Shown one piece after another: positions 9,766 to 20,293 of a stretch of DNA of 64,000 nt. The stretch is from contig BCHH01000003.1 of the NCBI GenBank assembly GCA_001599595.1, forward strand, positions 4,149,537 to 4,213,536. Reading direction: 5' to 3'. Position 1 is the stretch's first letter. The number at the start of each line of letters is the position of its first letter. Under the pieces are notes generated by a model. That model saw only the letters and a list, made by a program, of their open reading frames with translations. It did not search any database and was not told the DNA's origin. Both the position numbers and the translations under genes were made by a program. This DNA comes from Beverwykella pulmonaria. Lineage: Eukaryota > Ascomycota > Dothideomycetes > Pleosporales > Melanommataceae.

Positions 9766-10611
9766 AGCTGGTCTGGTGAATGGGAAGATGGTTTAACCAA
9801 TTTTTTTTTTAAAAAAAAAAAAAGGGCGGGCAGTTTCGCAGATATAGCAGCATCGCATTAGTTGCAACTGCTGCGCCACACTTCCTCGGGTATGCAATGA
9901 TTTGCGACAACCCATCACCTTTTTAGAGGTATCGCTCTCTTTCCTCATAAACGATGTTGGGTTGGCTTAGACGCCTCCATATCTCGAGGGTTTTGCCTCC
10001 GAAAATGGAGGCATCTAAGCCAGCAATTTCTGGGCACCAGAAAATCTTAGATCCACAGTCGGTCTATGTTCATTCACTCTGAACTCTCAACCTTCACCAC
10101 CTTTTTCTGCCTACTCTCTCCTGCGCACTGTAGATCTATGCCTACTACCCTATTATACCATCCCTTTACGTCGGCGCGAACGCATGTGTACCCGTATAAT
10201 ACTCCTAGTCTGCACTATACTAATAGGCGTTATATTCTATCTCTGATTAGGGAGATGGTTCAGGACCTATTAGTGTGGGTTTATCACCTTTGATGTTTTT
10301 ACTACATGTAGGAGTAACGAAGGGGCCCCGCGGTGTGGGGTAATACTTAATAGTTATATATTCTCTGCTCAGGATGTTACGATCTTCTACTCGTCTGAAG
10401 CAAAAGGCGCATTTGGCTGTGCGCAAGAGGGCCCTGGACATCTCAGTCTCTCACATCTCTGCCAACCATCTATATGCCGAGCCATCTTGAGAATTACCGT
10501 TAGCCTCCCTGTATAAGCCGCTTCTTTCAGTCATTCGGTCGCAACTTTCAGGCACTCTTATGCCTCTGGTTAGCCTGGCTTAAGTCGACTCCCAGGCATT
10601 CCTCTCCGTTG
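9766..10611. other. Intergenic region with oligo-T/oligo-A run and inverted repeat
   Basis: No gene is supported. It includes a run of T followed directly by a run of A near 9800-9823 (a perfect palindrome by composition) and the inverted repeat at 9961-10024, listed separately. It also serves as the 3' flank of the NTPase gene. Confidence 0.5.
9961..10024. repeat. 20-bp imperfect inverted repeat with 24-bp loop
   Basis: Left arm 9961-9980 (GTTGGCTTAGACGCCTCCAT) pairs with right arm 10005-10024 at 18 of 20 positions. Both mismatches are C/T-type transitions. A second, shorter stem is possible (TGCCTCC at 9994-10000 with GGAGGCA at 10007-10013). It could be a transcribed hairpin or a relic of a small inverted-repeat element. 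Confidence 0.75.
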
Positions 10612-13600
10612 CTACTCTTTCCTCTTTCCTTTACGTCGACCCGAACGTCGAACCGAACCTCGACCAGAACCTCCACCCGAACCTCCACTCGAACCTCCAC
10701 CCGAACCTCGACCAGAACCTCCACCCGAACCTCGACCAGAACCTCGACCCGAACCTCGACCAGAACCTCGACCCAAACCTCCACCCGAAGCTGGACCCGC
10801 TAAACCCGAAGCTAAACTCGAATCCGGACTCGAGTCTTCATAGGGATATCTAAATTTGTGGTCCAATTCAGAGAATAGCCTGTTTCTCTGACATAGTCTG
10901 CCGGAGACACTGGTTTTTGGTTGGATAGAAGCGAAGAAATTCCTGCTGCCCCCCTCACAGTTCATATGCTTCAAACAGCCAAATACTGCGCTATCGTTCC
11001 CGCATGAATGGATAGCCCAGACTGTAATCTCTTTGCTACTCTCTCCAGTATTGTACTCCACGCAGACATGTGGATCACTGGATTTAGGGTTTATGCCCAG
11101 ATCAAAGAGCAAATATAATATAGGACCTTTTACCTTCTTTAAGAGCAAGATATTTTTATCATCCTTTTCCTTGGAGCTAGTCTCAGAATCGGATTTGGGG
11201 CCAGTCTCAGAATTGGGGTTGGAGCCAGTCTTGGAATCCCCCCAGAAGCGTTTCCCGAAGACCGCCGGTAGTGTCGTGGCTCTCTCCTTGTTCTTGACTT
11301 GTATCAAGATGACTCCGCATTCCGACTCATCAAACGGCGTGGCTGGATCGCCAAAGTAGATAGGAATCATTATGTCGTATAATGGCTGGTTAAAAGCCAG
11401 TTGCATCCCGGCGCTGCGTCGTAACAGTTCGTGCAGTAGTTTAGGAAAGTCTTCTGGCTTAAGGGATTTACCAGCAGGTACAAAGTGGTTGAAATTCATC
11501 TTAGCGCCAAGTAATTTGTGCGGAATTTTTTCAACTTGTCCGTGATAGCTGTCGACGTACAAACTCTTCAAGAATTGATTGACCGTGAACGTTGGATCAT
11601 TCTGTACACAGTCGCGAGCCAGAGTCAACACCAAACGCGCGTAGAGTTCTCCTTTAAGGCCTCTCTCCACCAACGCCTTCTCAAGAAGCTCCTTCGCGAA
11701 AATCCGGATACTGTCATTCCAATTATCTTCGCCACATAGAAACTCCATTGCGGCTTTGGCTACGAGAGGCTCTGACGGTGTTATCGTGTCCATGACGCCT
11801 GTCTCGTGATCCATTGAAATAACAACCCTCATGAAGGAATTGACAGCAGTTCTTATGAGTGGGATGGATCTTGGGTTCTGCAGGCAAGGATCCAAAGAGA
11901 GACGAAAGGACAGTGCCGCAAACACGTGATTGACGTCGGTGCGATCGTATGCTGCTCTCTCACGCTTGGCCCCCTTGTCAACAACCTTGCCACCAACGAG
12001 CTTGACTTTCGCCAATTTGTTCATCTGGTCCGCATTATATGCATGCCACAGCGGTCTGCCGAACTTCGCCATGTGCTCTGGCGTCGCAAAATCATTTAAA
12101 CACATCGCAAGTTCTTTTTTCCGCTCTTTTGGATCCTGCATCCTTCTCCTGTCTTCGACGTCAAGTTGAAAAGCTAGAAAGGGAGGAAAGCGCTCGAGAG
12201 GACCTTCGCCCTCGCCCTCGTCTGGAGAACGGCTAGACTGATCATATGCGTAATTTCCTGTAGGTTCTATGTCATTCGCGGGAAAAAGCATTCGTATTTG
12301 AGATTCTGTAGATAGGAAGAAGAACCATATAGGTGATTCCCTGAGGCAGCTGATAATTCGATTAAGGGCATGGTATAGTCCAGGGTCGAGATTGCCATAA
12401 TCATCTTGTTTCAAGAGGCCTGAAGCTTCATCGAATACGACCACCAAAAGTGGGTCGTTACTGTTGTCTTTGTCTTTGTCNNNNTNGCGCGGAAATTTTT
12501 NAAGGTTTTCTNTAAGCTTCTNGGCTTCGGTCTTAAGATTGGTTAAAGGACCGTTGGCTTCNAGCGCGTAACGAACTTGAGAGTCCCTATCGTCATGGAA
12601 TGCGTTTCTCCACTTCTGGCTCTTAATTAAAGTTTCGGTAATCGTCTCTGCTTGAGAGATAACCTCCTGACAGAAGCTAGTGCGATCGTTCGACCGGACA
12701 CTCCACTCAACCCCCTCCTTGGAGTTGTCTTTGAGTGGAGCCATACTATTATGTCTAATAGCTGCTAGGTCTCCTAAGGTTTTCTTTGGCGTAAGCTGTG
12801 ACTCAACCCACTTATTAACTAGCACGGAAGTCTGCATTAGCAACTGACCTAGATAATAAATAGCTGATGTAACTTACAAACCCTGAAACAGGCCTCAAGG
12901 AACGCTGCTGCAAGAGTGTGGTTCCAAGTCGTGATCGTCAGATTCTTGACAAATTCTTCGGATTCCCACGTAACGACCTCTTCAGGTCTTCCCTCTCTTG
13001 GTGGGGAGCGCCTGGAGCATATCCTCTTTTTCCTTGGCGTATCGTGAATCATATCCTTGGATTTTTCGAGCAGTTCCTTACTAAAGAATGAGCGCACCTC
13101 GCTATCAATAGGAGGATAGCATCTGAAATTCGCCTCGCCAAGGGTGAAATTGATCATAGGACATGTTTCGCCAAACTTATCTGCCAATCTCGATTTACCC
13201 ATGCCAGTACTCTGGATGAGTATTAGTGTCCTTGCGTAAATCTTTACTCCCTTAGCTATTCTCTTTTCATTAATCTGAATCTCGTCTTGTAAAGCGTTAA
13301 GGGATTCCGGAAGGTAGTTCAGATTCCAATTAAGATGCAATTTTTCGAGGACAGACTGGTCAGCGGTATGGCGAACAGATTCAGTCGATGTGGAAGATGA
13401 AGCCCTAGAAAGCTCTGGGGGGTTAAGGAGACTAATAACAGCGGTCCAGATATCAAGATTAGACTTGGAATTTACTAGAGAATCAAAGTGAGGCTTTAGA
13501 TCTGTTAGGAATTTGACTCTTGAGGATTCATCCGGGGATTCGATCTGTGCAGAACACGTCTTTGCAAAATAGCTAAGCCTCTCAGCTAAGGACGAGCCTT

Positions 13601-13837
13601 TTAGCTGGATATGTTGCGCCGGCTGCGAGATAGCGAAGCGAATAAGAACGGCATGGAAAGTGGATAAGGCAACTACTAAAATTAGAAGACGATAAGATAT
13701 ATTAGTTTAAACTTTATACCTTTAGTGCTTATTTCAAGAGAAGTGATCTCTATTAATGAGGCAATCACCCACGTAGTTCTGATATCTTCTGCAGCGATAA
13801 TTGTTTTATCGTCTTCCGTAAACTGAAATGGTGCCAT
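10612..13837 (-). CDS. Large P-loop NTPase with candidate nuclease-like domain and GRGS tail
   Basis: Three exons: 13837-13720, 13675-12882 and 12843-10612, about 1047 residues. Introns are unusually short (44 and 38 nt). A later acceptor at 12832 would give a 50-nt second intron and drop four residues. The only in-frame ATG is at 13837. After an alpha-helical N-terminal region, a Walker A motif STGMGKSR lies at about residues 195-202 and a Walker B LLVVVFDEA at about 437-444 (D442, E443). The C-terminal part has SECGVILIQVKNK (Q819-x-K821), resembling the [D/E/Q]xK half of a PD-(D/E)xK nuclease. It ends in about 55 residues of Gly-Arg-Gly-Ser repeats and a basic end (GRRKGKRKE). Lineage-expanded fungal NTPase proteins with such tails resemble the P-loop plus REase-fold parts of Crinkler-type effectors. 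I infer that relationship and have not shown it. Nine N bases fall inside exon 3. Confidence 0.75.
10636..10792. repeat. 12-bp minisatellite coding the Gly-Arg/Gly-Gly-Ser tail
   Basis: About a dozen copies of a 12-bp unit (consensus AACCTCSACCMG on the plus strand) lie in frame with the NTPase gene on the minus strand, alternating GRGS and GGGS. Because the unit is a multiple of three it is open in several frames. The opposite-strand open frame encoding Thr-Arg/Thr-Ser repeats is a by-product. Confidence 0.85.
12481..12562. other. Cluster of undetermined bases
   Basis: N bases occur at 12481-12484, 12486, 12501, 12512, 12522 and 12562, all within exon 3 of the NTPase gene just N-terminal to the Walker B motif. 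The frame is maintained around them. They probably mark low-quality or polymorphic consensus positions rather than a scaffold gap. Confidence 0.95.
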
Positions 13838-14647
13838 GGCGAGCGAGGGTCGAAGCAAAAGCGGATTGTTCCTAGTTAATTCGAACCCCACGCACCCGTC
13901 AACGCCAGGGAATGAGAATCAAGGCTGATGACAGTATGTGGAGTTGTTCGAGGCGCAAATGATGGAGTGAAGAAGGTGGTGGAAGGCGGATGTTGTGGGG
14001 TGGAAGGTGGAACATGCGACTAAGCTGAATAAAAAAGGTTTCCTGGAACCGAGTCACGTGCTATGGCTATTACGTCATTGCATTCTCATCACGTGCCAGC
14101 GCCACTCTCAAGCGAGATATCGCACTGTCGTGTGAGTTAAATAATGCCTTGAGGAACGAAGCTTGAGAATGCAGGGTTCTTGGGCAAGGTAGGACATTGG
14201 AACGGGTGGCGCTGGAGTTGCAGGGCACCAGGACGGCGAACATCAACGGTCGGCTCGCAAACGCCAGCAGTAGATACTTTCCCCCAAGCTCCTTTTGGTA
14301 AATAAAACAGAGCGATGTCAAATTGCAGAGTGTGTTACAATCAAGAAAAGGGAACAAGTATTGTAGAATCTATTCATAAGTGATCGTGGTATACATCATA
14401 TGGGTATCAAGAGATCGTAAAGCCATATACGCTTAAAAAGCACAGCTTCCAAAAATCCGTGCGTCGCTGTTGTTAGAAGAATTAGCAACCACAATCAAAG
14501 CTCAAAATACCAATAGCTGCGCACTTACCCACACTCCCAGCTTCTCACAAGCACCGTGAGTAATTCCCCGCCTTGCTTGTCGGGACTCTCCGTCGCAGTT
14601 CCTTCCTCTCCAGCACTGTAGGCTTTATTTGGCCATCATATCGCCCC
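13838..14647. other. Intergenic region
   Basis: Contains the 5' flank of the NTPase gene (minus strand) and the 3' flank of DCTN6. Only short unconvincing open frames are present, and no repeat or RNA gene was recognised. Confidence 0.5.
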
Positions 14648-15394
14648 TCAGCTCATCCTCCACTTGGCCGCATTATTCGGCACGAGCTTCTTGAAAATAT
14701 CGAGCTGCTTCCTATGCATCATTGTCTTCAGATACTGTGCGTCTGGTCGATCCTTGAGCGTTCTATCGACTCGTTGCTGAGAGCCGCCATACACGACTGT
14801 GTAGTCTGGGATGTGCGTGTTTGGGGGAAGGATAGTGGATACTGTTATGGTGCAAAACTTGATTGTTAGTCAGCTTGGATCCAAAAAGAATATAGAGAAA
14901 AAAGCGTAGATCGTGATAAATGTGGACACAGGAAGACATGTACGTACCTTTCCCACAACGCACCCCCGACCCACTTGCGCACCCACCTCCACCACACTTC
15001 CCTCCCCCACCTCCGCCGCCTCCACAACCGCATTAGTCTCTACAACTACATACGGTCCTATTACGGTTCCCTCTACCCTCCCCACCGTACCTCCTCCCCC
15101 TTCTCCTCCATCTCCCCCAATACCCACGCCCACCTTCGCCCGTTCATACACCACGACTCCCTCCCCCAACACCACCGGCGCCAAAGCACTACTGATCTTA
15201 CAGTGCGGATGCAGGACGGTATTTGGGCCTGCGGTTATCGGGTACGAGCCGGTGAGTTGTGCGTGTTGCGCAATGAGGACGGTGTCGTCGAGGACGATGG
15301 AGGAGGGGCGCGGGAGGAGGGAGGAACGCTTTTGGATGGTGGATGTGCGGCGGGATGATTCAAGTGCTGGGCCGCGGGCGGGTTGTGTGGACAT
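14648..15394 (-). CDS. DCTN6: Dynactin subunit 6 (p27), left-handed beta-helix protein
   Basis: Two exons, 15394-14948 and 14857-14648, giving 218 residues. The intron (90 nt) has donor GTACGT, an excellent branch site CTGACTAAC and acceptor AAG. The protein shows hexapeptide-repeat spacing typical of left-handed parallel beta-helices (VLDDTVLIAQHAQLTG, NTVLHPHCKI, GTVIGPYVVVETNAVVEAA, GSVVEVGAQVGRGCVVGK). The C-terminal end (IPDYTVVYGGSQQRVDRT, then a helical tail ending KWRMS) matches fungal dynactin p27. With p25, this subunit caps the pointed end of dynactin and helps dynein bind endosomal cargo. A Gly-rich insertion (IGGDGGEGGGGTVG) sits between coils. The call is firm. Confidence 0.88.
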
Positions 15395-15761
15395 CGCGGG
15401 TGTGGTGTAGGATGTTGTTTGGTGACGTTGTTCAGTTGGCGTGTTTAGTTGTTGGGCTGGAGATGGGTGGGCGGAGGTCGGAGTTATCCCGGAGGTAAGT
15501 CACAGCTTCAAATCGGATATTCAATAGATTGAACATCACAAACAGGTAGAATGTGAGTATTCAAAGTGGTATCACCATCATTACACATCAAGCGCCTCTA
15601 TCTTATCCAAAATGAACTCCCAAGATCACCGTACAACAAAATCAGTCATGCTATGCCGCCGTCTACATACGCTCAAAGTCCACGCCTGAGGTAGTGTCGC
15701 TTGCAAGTCTTGACCAAAACTGGGATATATCATCGTCATGCATCTATCCAATGATTCGTCC
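15395..15761. other. Intergenic region between DCTN6 and the small acidic gene
   Basis: Presumed DCTN6 promoter plus the 3' flank of the gene at 15762-16046. I see no further feature. Confidence 0.5.
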
Positions 15762-16046
15762 TCATCCAATTCTCTTCCCCTTATCTTCATCGTCCTCCAG
15801 ATCGGCCGCATCCCCCTCGTCTTCACTACTGCTATCTTCGATGCCTTCGAACATCTTCGCGAACCGCTCATGCCCCTCTTTGACCTCTTTCTTCTGCATG
15901 TCCTCGCTAATCTTGCCGCCTTCTTCGTCCCCATCGCCATCATCCCCTAGCTCCTTGGTCGCTTCGAGAAGGGCTTTGCGTTGTGCCAGCCTGGCCGCGA
16001 ATTGACGTCGAGCTCGCGATGGTGGTATTTGTAATGGCGGTGGCAT
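15762..16046 (-). CDS. Small acidic hypothetical protein
   Basis: An open frame of 94 codons from ATG 16046. It has a basic N-terminal helix (SRARRQFAARLAQRKALLEA) followed by a strongly acidic tail (EDSSSEDEGDAADLEDDEDKG). The composition is protein-like and quite different from its neighbours in other frames. The frame continues upstream for a few codons (TKITGLS) to a possible acceptor (CTCTAG), so a short 5' exon may be missing. I do not recognise the family. The basic helix plus acidic tail would suit a nuclear or chromatin-associated protein, but that is only an impression. Confidence 0.45.
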   Translation of the reverse strand: MPPPLQIPPSRARRQFAARLAQRKALLEATKELGDDGDGDEEGGKISEDMQKKEVKEGHERFAKMFEGIEDSSSEDEGDAADLEDDEDKGKRIG

Positions 16047-16440
16047 CGAGAGGCCAGTGATCTTGGTCTAGAGACGATACGGATTAGCCTTCGTCTGGGT
16101 TATATGCGTATAAGAGTGAGATGAATAGAGTGCGCACGGAATTTGACAGGATACAGGACGCAAGGCAAGGGTGGGCAATGAGAAATCCATCTATTTCATC
16201 AGTGGACAAGAGAAGGAAAAAAAAGGTCTCCAACGACGCACGACTCTATAGTAATATAGCCATACACCCGAATGGATGCGGGATGCATGTACAAATATTG
16301 GGTGAAGATGGTTCCTATATTCCCAGCAGCTTGCCTCATTACAGTCAAACGATAAACAGCAAACAACAAACAAGCCTAACCCCGGATAAATGAGGGAAAG
16401 AAAAGACGCACCAACGCGCGACATGGGATGTCGGGGGCAG
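16047..16440. other. Intergenic region, 3' flank of the SAPS gene
   Basis: Probably a SAPS 3' UTR plus the promoter and possible first exon of the small acidic gene. Nothing else was recognised. Confidence 0.45.
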
Positions 16441-19436
16441 TTATCGGTATTCCATCTCAACATCTTCAAATGAGAGTTCACCCACTTGTTCCGATTCGCT
16501 CACAGGCGCGATCCGCTCTCTCTCCGTGTCGGCTTCGTCCATTTCTTCGTCCTCCTCGTCGCTGCTGTTGGTAAAACCACTCAAAAGAGTTCCGCCACCA
16601 AACGTGTAGCCACCACCCGAGTTTTCGCTGTTGGTCAGCTCCATACTGTCGAGGCCCACGTTGCCGATTCCAGAAAGACCGGCATTGGCGAGGGAAGATG
16701 AGCCGTCTGTGCCGAAGCCGGACGCGGCGTTGACAGCGTTCAGAACGGCTTGTCGCGGGCCTACACTCATATCAGGACGAACGCCGCCGAGAATCGCGTT
16801 GTCACGCTCTCGTGTTTCCGCCAGGGTTTGCTCAACATAGTCGACCCATGCTTGGCTCATGACCTTGTCAAGCACTGACTGTGAAAGAAGCTCTGCTGGG
16901 TGGCGTTCCGTGAATTTGAGTACTTCTTCCGCTATTAGAGTTAAATGACCCATATATCCTAGCCGCATGGACGTCTCCTTCTGCGCCTTGTCGCTCGCCT
17001 GCTGACCTTCGATGATACGTTCCGTGATACGGCCGGTATCGAAAAGGTCAACCGCTAGGCTGCGGTTGAAACCGCGATCCATTTGGCCGTTGAAGACCTG
17101 CTGTACGACGTCGTATACAACGTTGTGGAGGAAATTGTTCCAGGGAAAGCGGAAGAAGAAGTCCTTGAAAAGACGTCAATAAGAGCAAACCCAACCGGTA
17201 GGAAAATGGAGCTTACAAGTATGGTCGGAACAACCTTGTTCTCCACAAACATCATCTTCAAAAGGTCGCCCACCACAGGTGATCCGTCTATGTCCGCCTC
17301 GTACTGCGATGCAAATTGGCCTTCGCCTCCACTAAATAGAGCCGACCGGGTGCTACTTGTCTCATCGATTGGTGTAACCTCAGAGCCTTCGCTTTCGGCT
17401 ACGTTACCAATAAATCTTGAGGTGTCGACCTTGTTCTCTTTCGAGGGGCTTGTATCTCGAGGTTTACTCGCGAACAGAGGTGCCGGCTTGTCCTCCTCGT
17501 GAGGCGACAGACCTTCGGGAGGGGCTAGAACATCAGGCTCCTTGCTCAATTGTTGCGTTAAAAGGGAGTGGCGCTCTTTTAGATCTGCGTCTTCTGTGGT
17601 CGTCTTCACGGGTCCGTGATTGTCATCCATGACGGTATCGATATCTAGATCAAGACCACCGACCTTAGCAGACAATCCTGCTGACGTTGGTGATTCTGCA
17701 TCATCGCCAACTTTCCCTGTGTTGGCAGCGGTAGCCGGCGAAGCCGTATCTTTGGCCGGAGAGAGAGGTTCGTCGACAAATTCGCCGTCACCCTCGCTTG
17801 TCCTTTCGGATAGTGCTTCGTTGGTCGCTGTCTTTGGCTCGCTGGTCTGGGTCTTTTCGGACAAGGTGCTCTTGGAATCCTCTGACACCGCCTCGGAGGC
17901 GGTAACTTTTTCGAAGTCATCCTCGGAGTTGTTTTGCACTTCTAGACGCTTCACCTCTTCTGGCGATTCACTTGATGGTGCACGTGCGTGGTGGAATCCA
18001 TGGCTATCGACACTCGTGGAGAAATCGCCCAAGTTCACATTACTTCGCGATGTGAGCTTTCCCTCTGCCTTTAGGCGCTCTCGCTCGGCATCTCTCCGCC
18101 TGACCTCTGCCTCGCTCCCTCTCTCATTTAACAATGCCATGTTACTGCAGTGCAAAAGCTCGGCCATGAGTTCGCAAGTCTTGAAGCGATCAAAGCCGAG
18201 GGGTTCGATCTTCTCACCAAAAGCCGTCTTGAGCTCTCTCTTTTTTATCGCAGTGGTACCATCTTTGTTGATCACTTTGTGATTCGGGTCGTGGACAAGT
18301 TCCATAAATTGCGGGATGTGCTTGGCGAACTGGCGGAGTAGCGTCCCAAGATATATTGGATCCGAGTTCTTGGGGACAGGCCCGATTTGGTTTTCTAAAT
18401 CGTAATCCGAGTTGTTCTTCCGGATGACCTCGATGATGATGCCAACACCCACCGTCAGTGGATTTCCACCTCGCAACATATCCTCGATGAGTATCTTGAT
18501 GCAAGGTTCCGAAACGAGCTGCCGAGTGAGCTCGTTCGGGCCGATTACAGACTGGTCCTGAGTTGTGGCATTGGCCGATATGGTAATGATGGCCTTGAGG
18601 AAATCTCCGGCCGATGTTTGCGTCGAGGGCGAGTGTTCTGGGGAAAGATAGGCCAGGAGCCGGGGCACGAGGTTTTGGGTTTGCAGCCACTGTCGCGTAT
18701 GGTTAGTCATTGCGGCCTACATGCTCTCACGGGCACCTACATCAACAATGCCTTGGCCGCCCTCGCTCTTCTCGAGACTGATGATTTTCAACAGGAGGTC
18801 CATGATCATGGGGCAGTCGACGTGGTGCAGCATATCCGACACGACGTTCTCGTTAGACCTGAAGAAGTCGAGCATCTCCTCCATCTTGCGGTCCAGCAGC
18901 GACTCATTGACCTTGGTGAAGTAGCCCGCCTGGACGGGATCCAGCGGCGATGGCTGCTTGATGTAGTTCCAGAAGTGGCGCAAGCTGTCCTGGTTCTCCA
19001 GCACGGCCTCGGATATGGACCAGACCTCAGATGACAGAATCTCGCAGGAGACGTAGGCATACTTCATGCGCTGCTTCTCCTCCTTGCTCTCGTCGCCGTC
19101 GCCTGAGTCGGACTTTGTGATGGACGCTGAGCGCGCCTTTCCCGTCACCTTGCCAAAGAAGCCCTCGCGGGAGGCGCCTCCGGCCTTGTTGCTGCCCGCG
19201 CTCTCTGGGCCCAGCTCGTCATCTGGCGAGGCAACTGGCTTGGGGGCAATGACGTAGCGCAGCAGTCGCTCGAGGACATTCTCGTCGCGCAGATACTCGA
19301 TCAGCTTGGAGTTCTGCTGCTTAAGCTCCTGGATCAGGTCCGACTCGTCCAGCAGCTCCTCGACGGTGACGTCGGGCTTGTCGAGGATGCTATCCAGCGA
19401 CGACAGCTGCGCATACCCGCCGAAACGCCAGAACAT
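16441..19436 (-). CDS. SAPS-domain protein (SIT4/PP6 phosphatase-associated)
   Basis: Three exons: 19436-18741, 18689-17217 and 17163-16441, giving 963 residues. Both introns (51 and 53 nt) are phase 0. Splicing restores the family-typical segments GIVDWLQTQNLVPRLLAYL and VVPTILDFFFRFPWNNFLHN exactly across the junctions. The N-terminus MFWRFGGYAQLSSLDSILDK and LIEYLRDENVLERLLRYV are classic SAPS features. The C-terminal part contains GRITERIIEGQQASD and MRLGYMGHLTLIAEEVLKF. Ser/Thr/Glu-rich disordered segments occupy about residues 390-690 and the C-terminus. Members (yeast Sap155/Sap185/Sap190, S. pombe Ekc1) bind the PP2A-like phosphatase Sit4/PP6 and control cell-cycle and nutrient responses. 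It is head-to-head with VPS60 across about 0.86 kb. Confidence 0.95.
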
Positions 19437-20293
19437 GGTGCAGGAGCGTGTGCGCGAGCGTGTGCGCGAGTGCCGGGCGGGACACGCGAGGGACGCGGTA
19501 GGTGAGGGTTGGGGGAGGCCGACGTGGGGGGGGTGTCATGCGCAAAGTGAGGATTGCGGAGCGGCCGTCGCATCAGGGGAAGGCCCGACTATCCAGAGAC
19601 CTGCATCGCGAGCATTAGCAGCGGCGGCGGAGGGGTGGGGACGCGGAGAGAGCTCGGCAGGGCAGCGGTGGGTGGTGGTTGTGGTGTGGGCATGGCAACG
19701 GCGAGCTGCAAGTGGGATGAAGTACCTTTGCCTGGCGGGAAGAGGGCCGAGCAGCGTGCGGGCGGGCGAGCGAGCGGGCGGACTGCGCATCCATACACCG
19801 AGGCCCTGGAAGTTGCAGCTGTTGTATATTGTGACGAGTTGTGCGGGCGGGCAGGCGTGGTGTTGGGTTGTGGGGAATTATGGCCGTGACAGCACAGAGA
19901 GGCTGCCAGACGTGTGCCCAGCGCGCGAATCGGCCGCAGCCAGCCCAGAGCTCCACGCACAATCCCGCAGCGCGCAATACTACATGTACCTAGGATAGTC
20001 TTCAATTCACAGCATCACGCGACACCGTCTTCTACTAAGCTATTCGCTCTTCACTAGAACTCTTCTCGGTCGCGCATGCCCAGATGGTTGAAATTCACCG
20101 CCGGCACGTGATGCTGCCATAACGACGGCGGAATTCGGGGTTGCCCAAGGTGCTGTGCAGCCCAAGCGCGGCGCATCCACGACTTCGCTCCCGAACGTGC
20201 AAGGCACCCATTCAGCAAACCACCATCATACACAGCACTCTCCCTCGATACGAAATCACATCCGAGGCTCTTCAACCACAGCTCTACCCCGCC
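19437..20293. promoter_or_regulatory. GC-rich divergent promoter region between SAPS gene and VPS60
   Basis: Head-to-head housekeeping genes share this 857-bp region. It is visibly richer in G and C than other intergenic DNA here and is open in several frames by composition. None of those frames looks like a protein: they are rich in Arg, Ala, Pro and His. No specific binding site is claimed. Confidence 0.5.

Noticed and set aside
10609..10803. Plus-strand Thr-Arg/Thr-Ser repeat frame and a minus-strand Val-Glu repeat frame
   Set aside because: By-products of the 12-bp minisatellite, which is in frame with the NTPase gene that ends at 10612.
10612..13837. Assignment of the NTPase as a true Crinkler with LxLFLAK-type N-terminus
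   Set aside because: No such N-terminal motif is visible, so only the NTPase plus nuclease-like architecture is proposed.
14913..15410. Plus-strand 165-codon frame
   Set aside because: Antisense to DCTN6 exon 1, whose beta-helix repeats are clear.
19306..20005. Long overlapping frames on both strands in the GC-rich divergent promoter
   Set aside because: Open because of GC-rich composition. They are Arg/Ala/Pro-rich, without motifs, and compete with the SAPS start.
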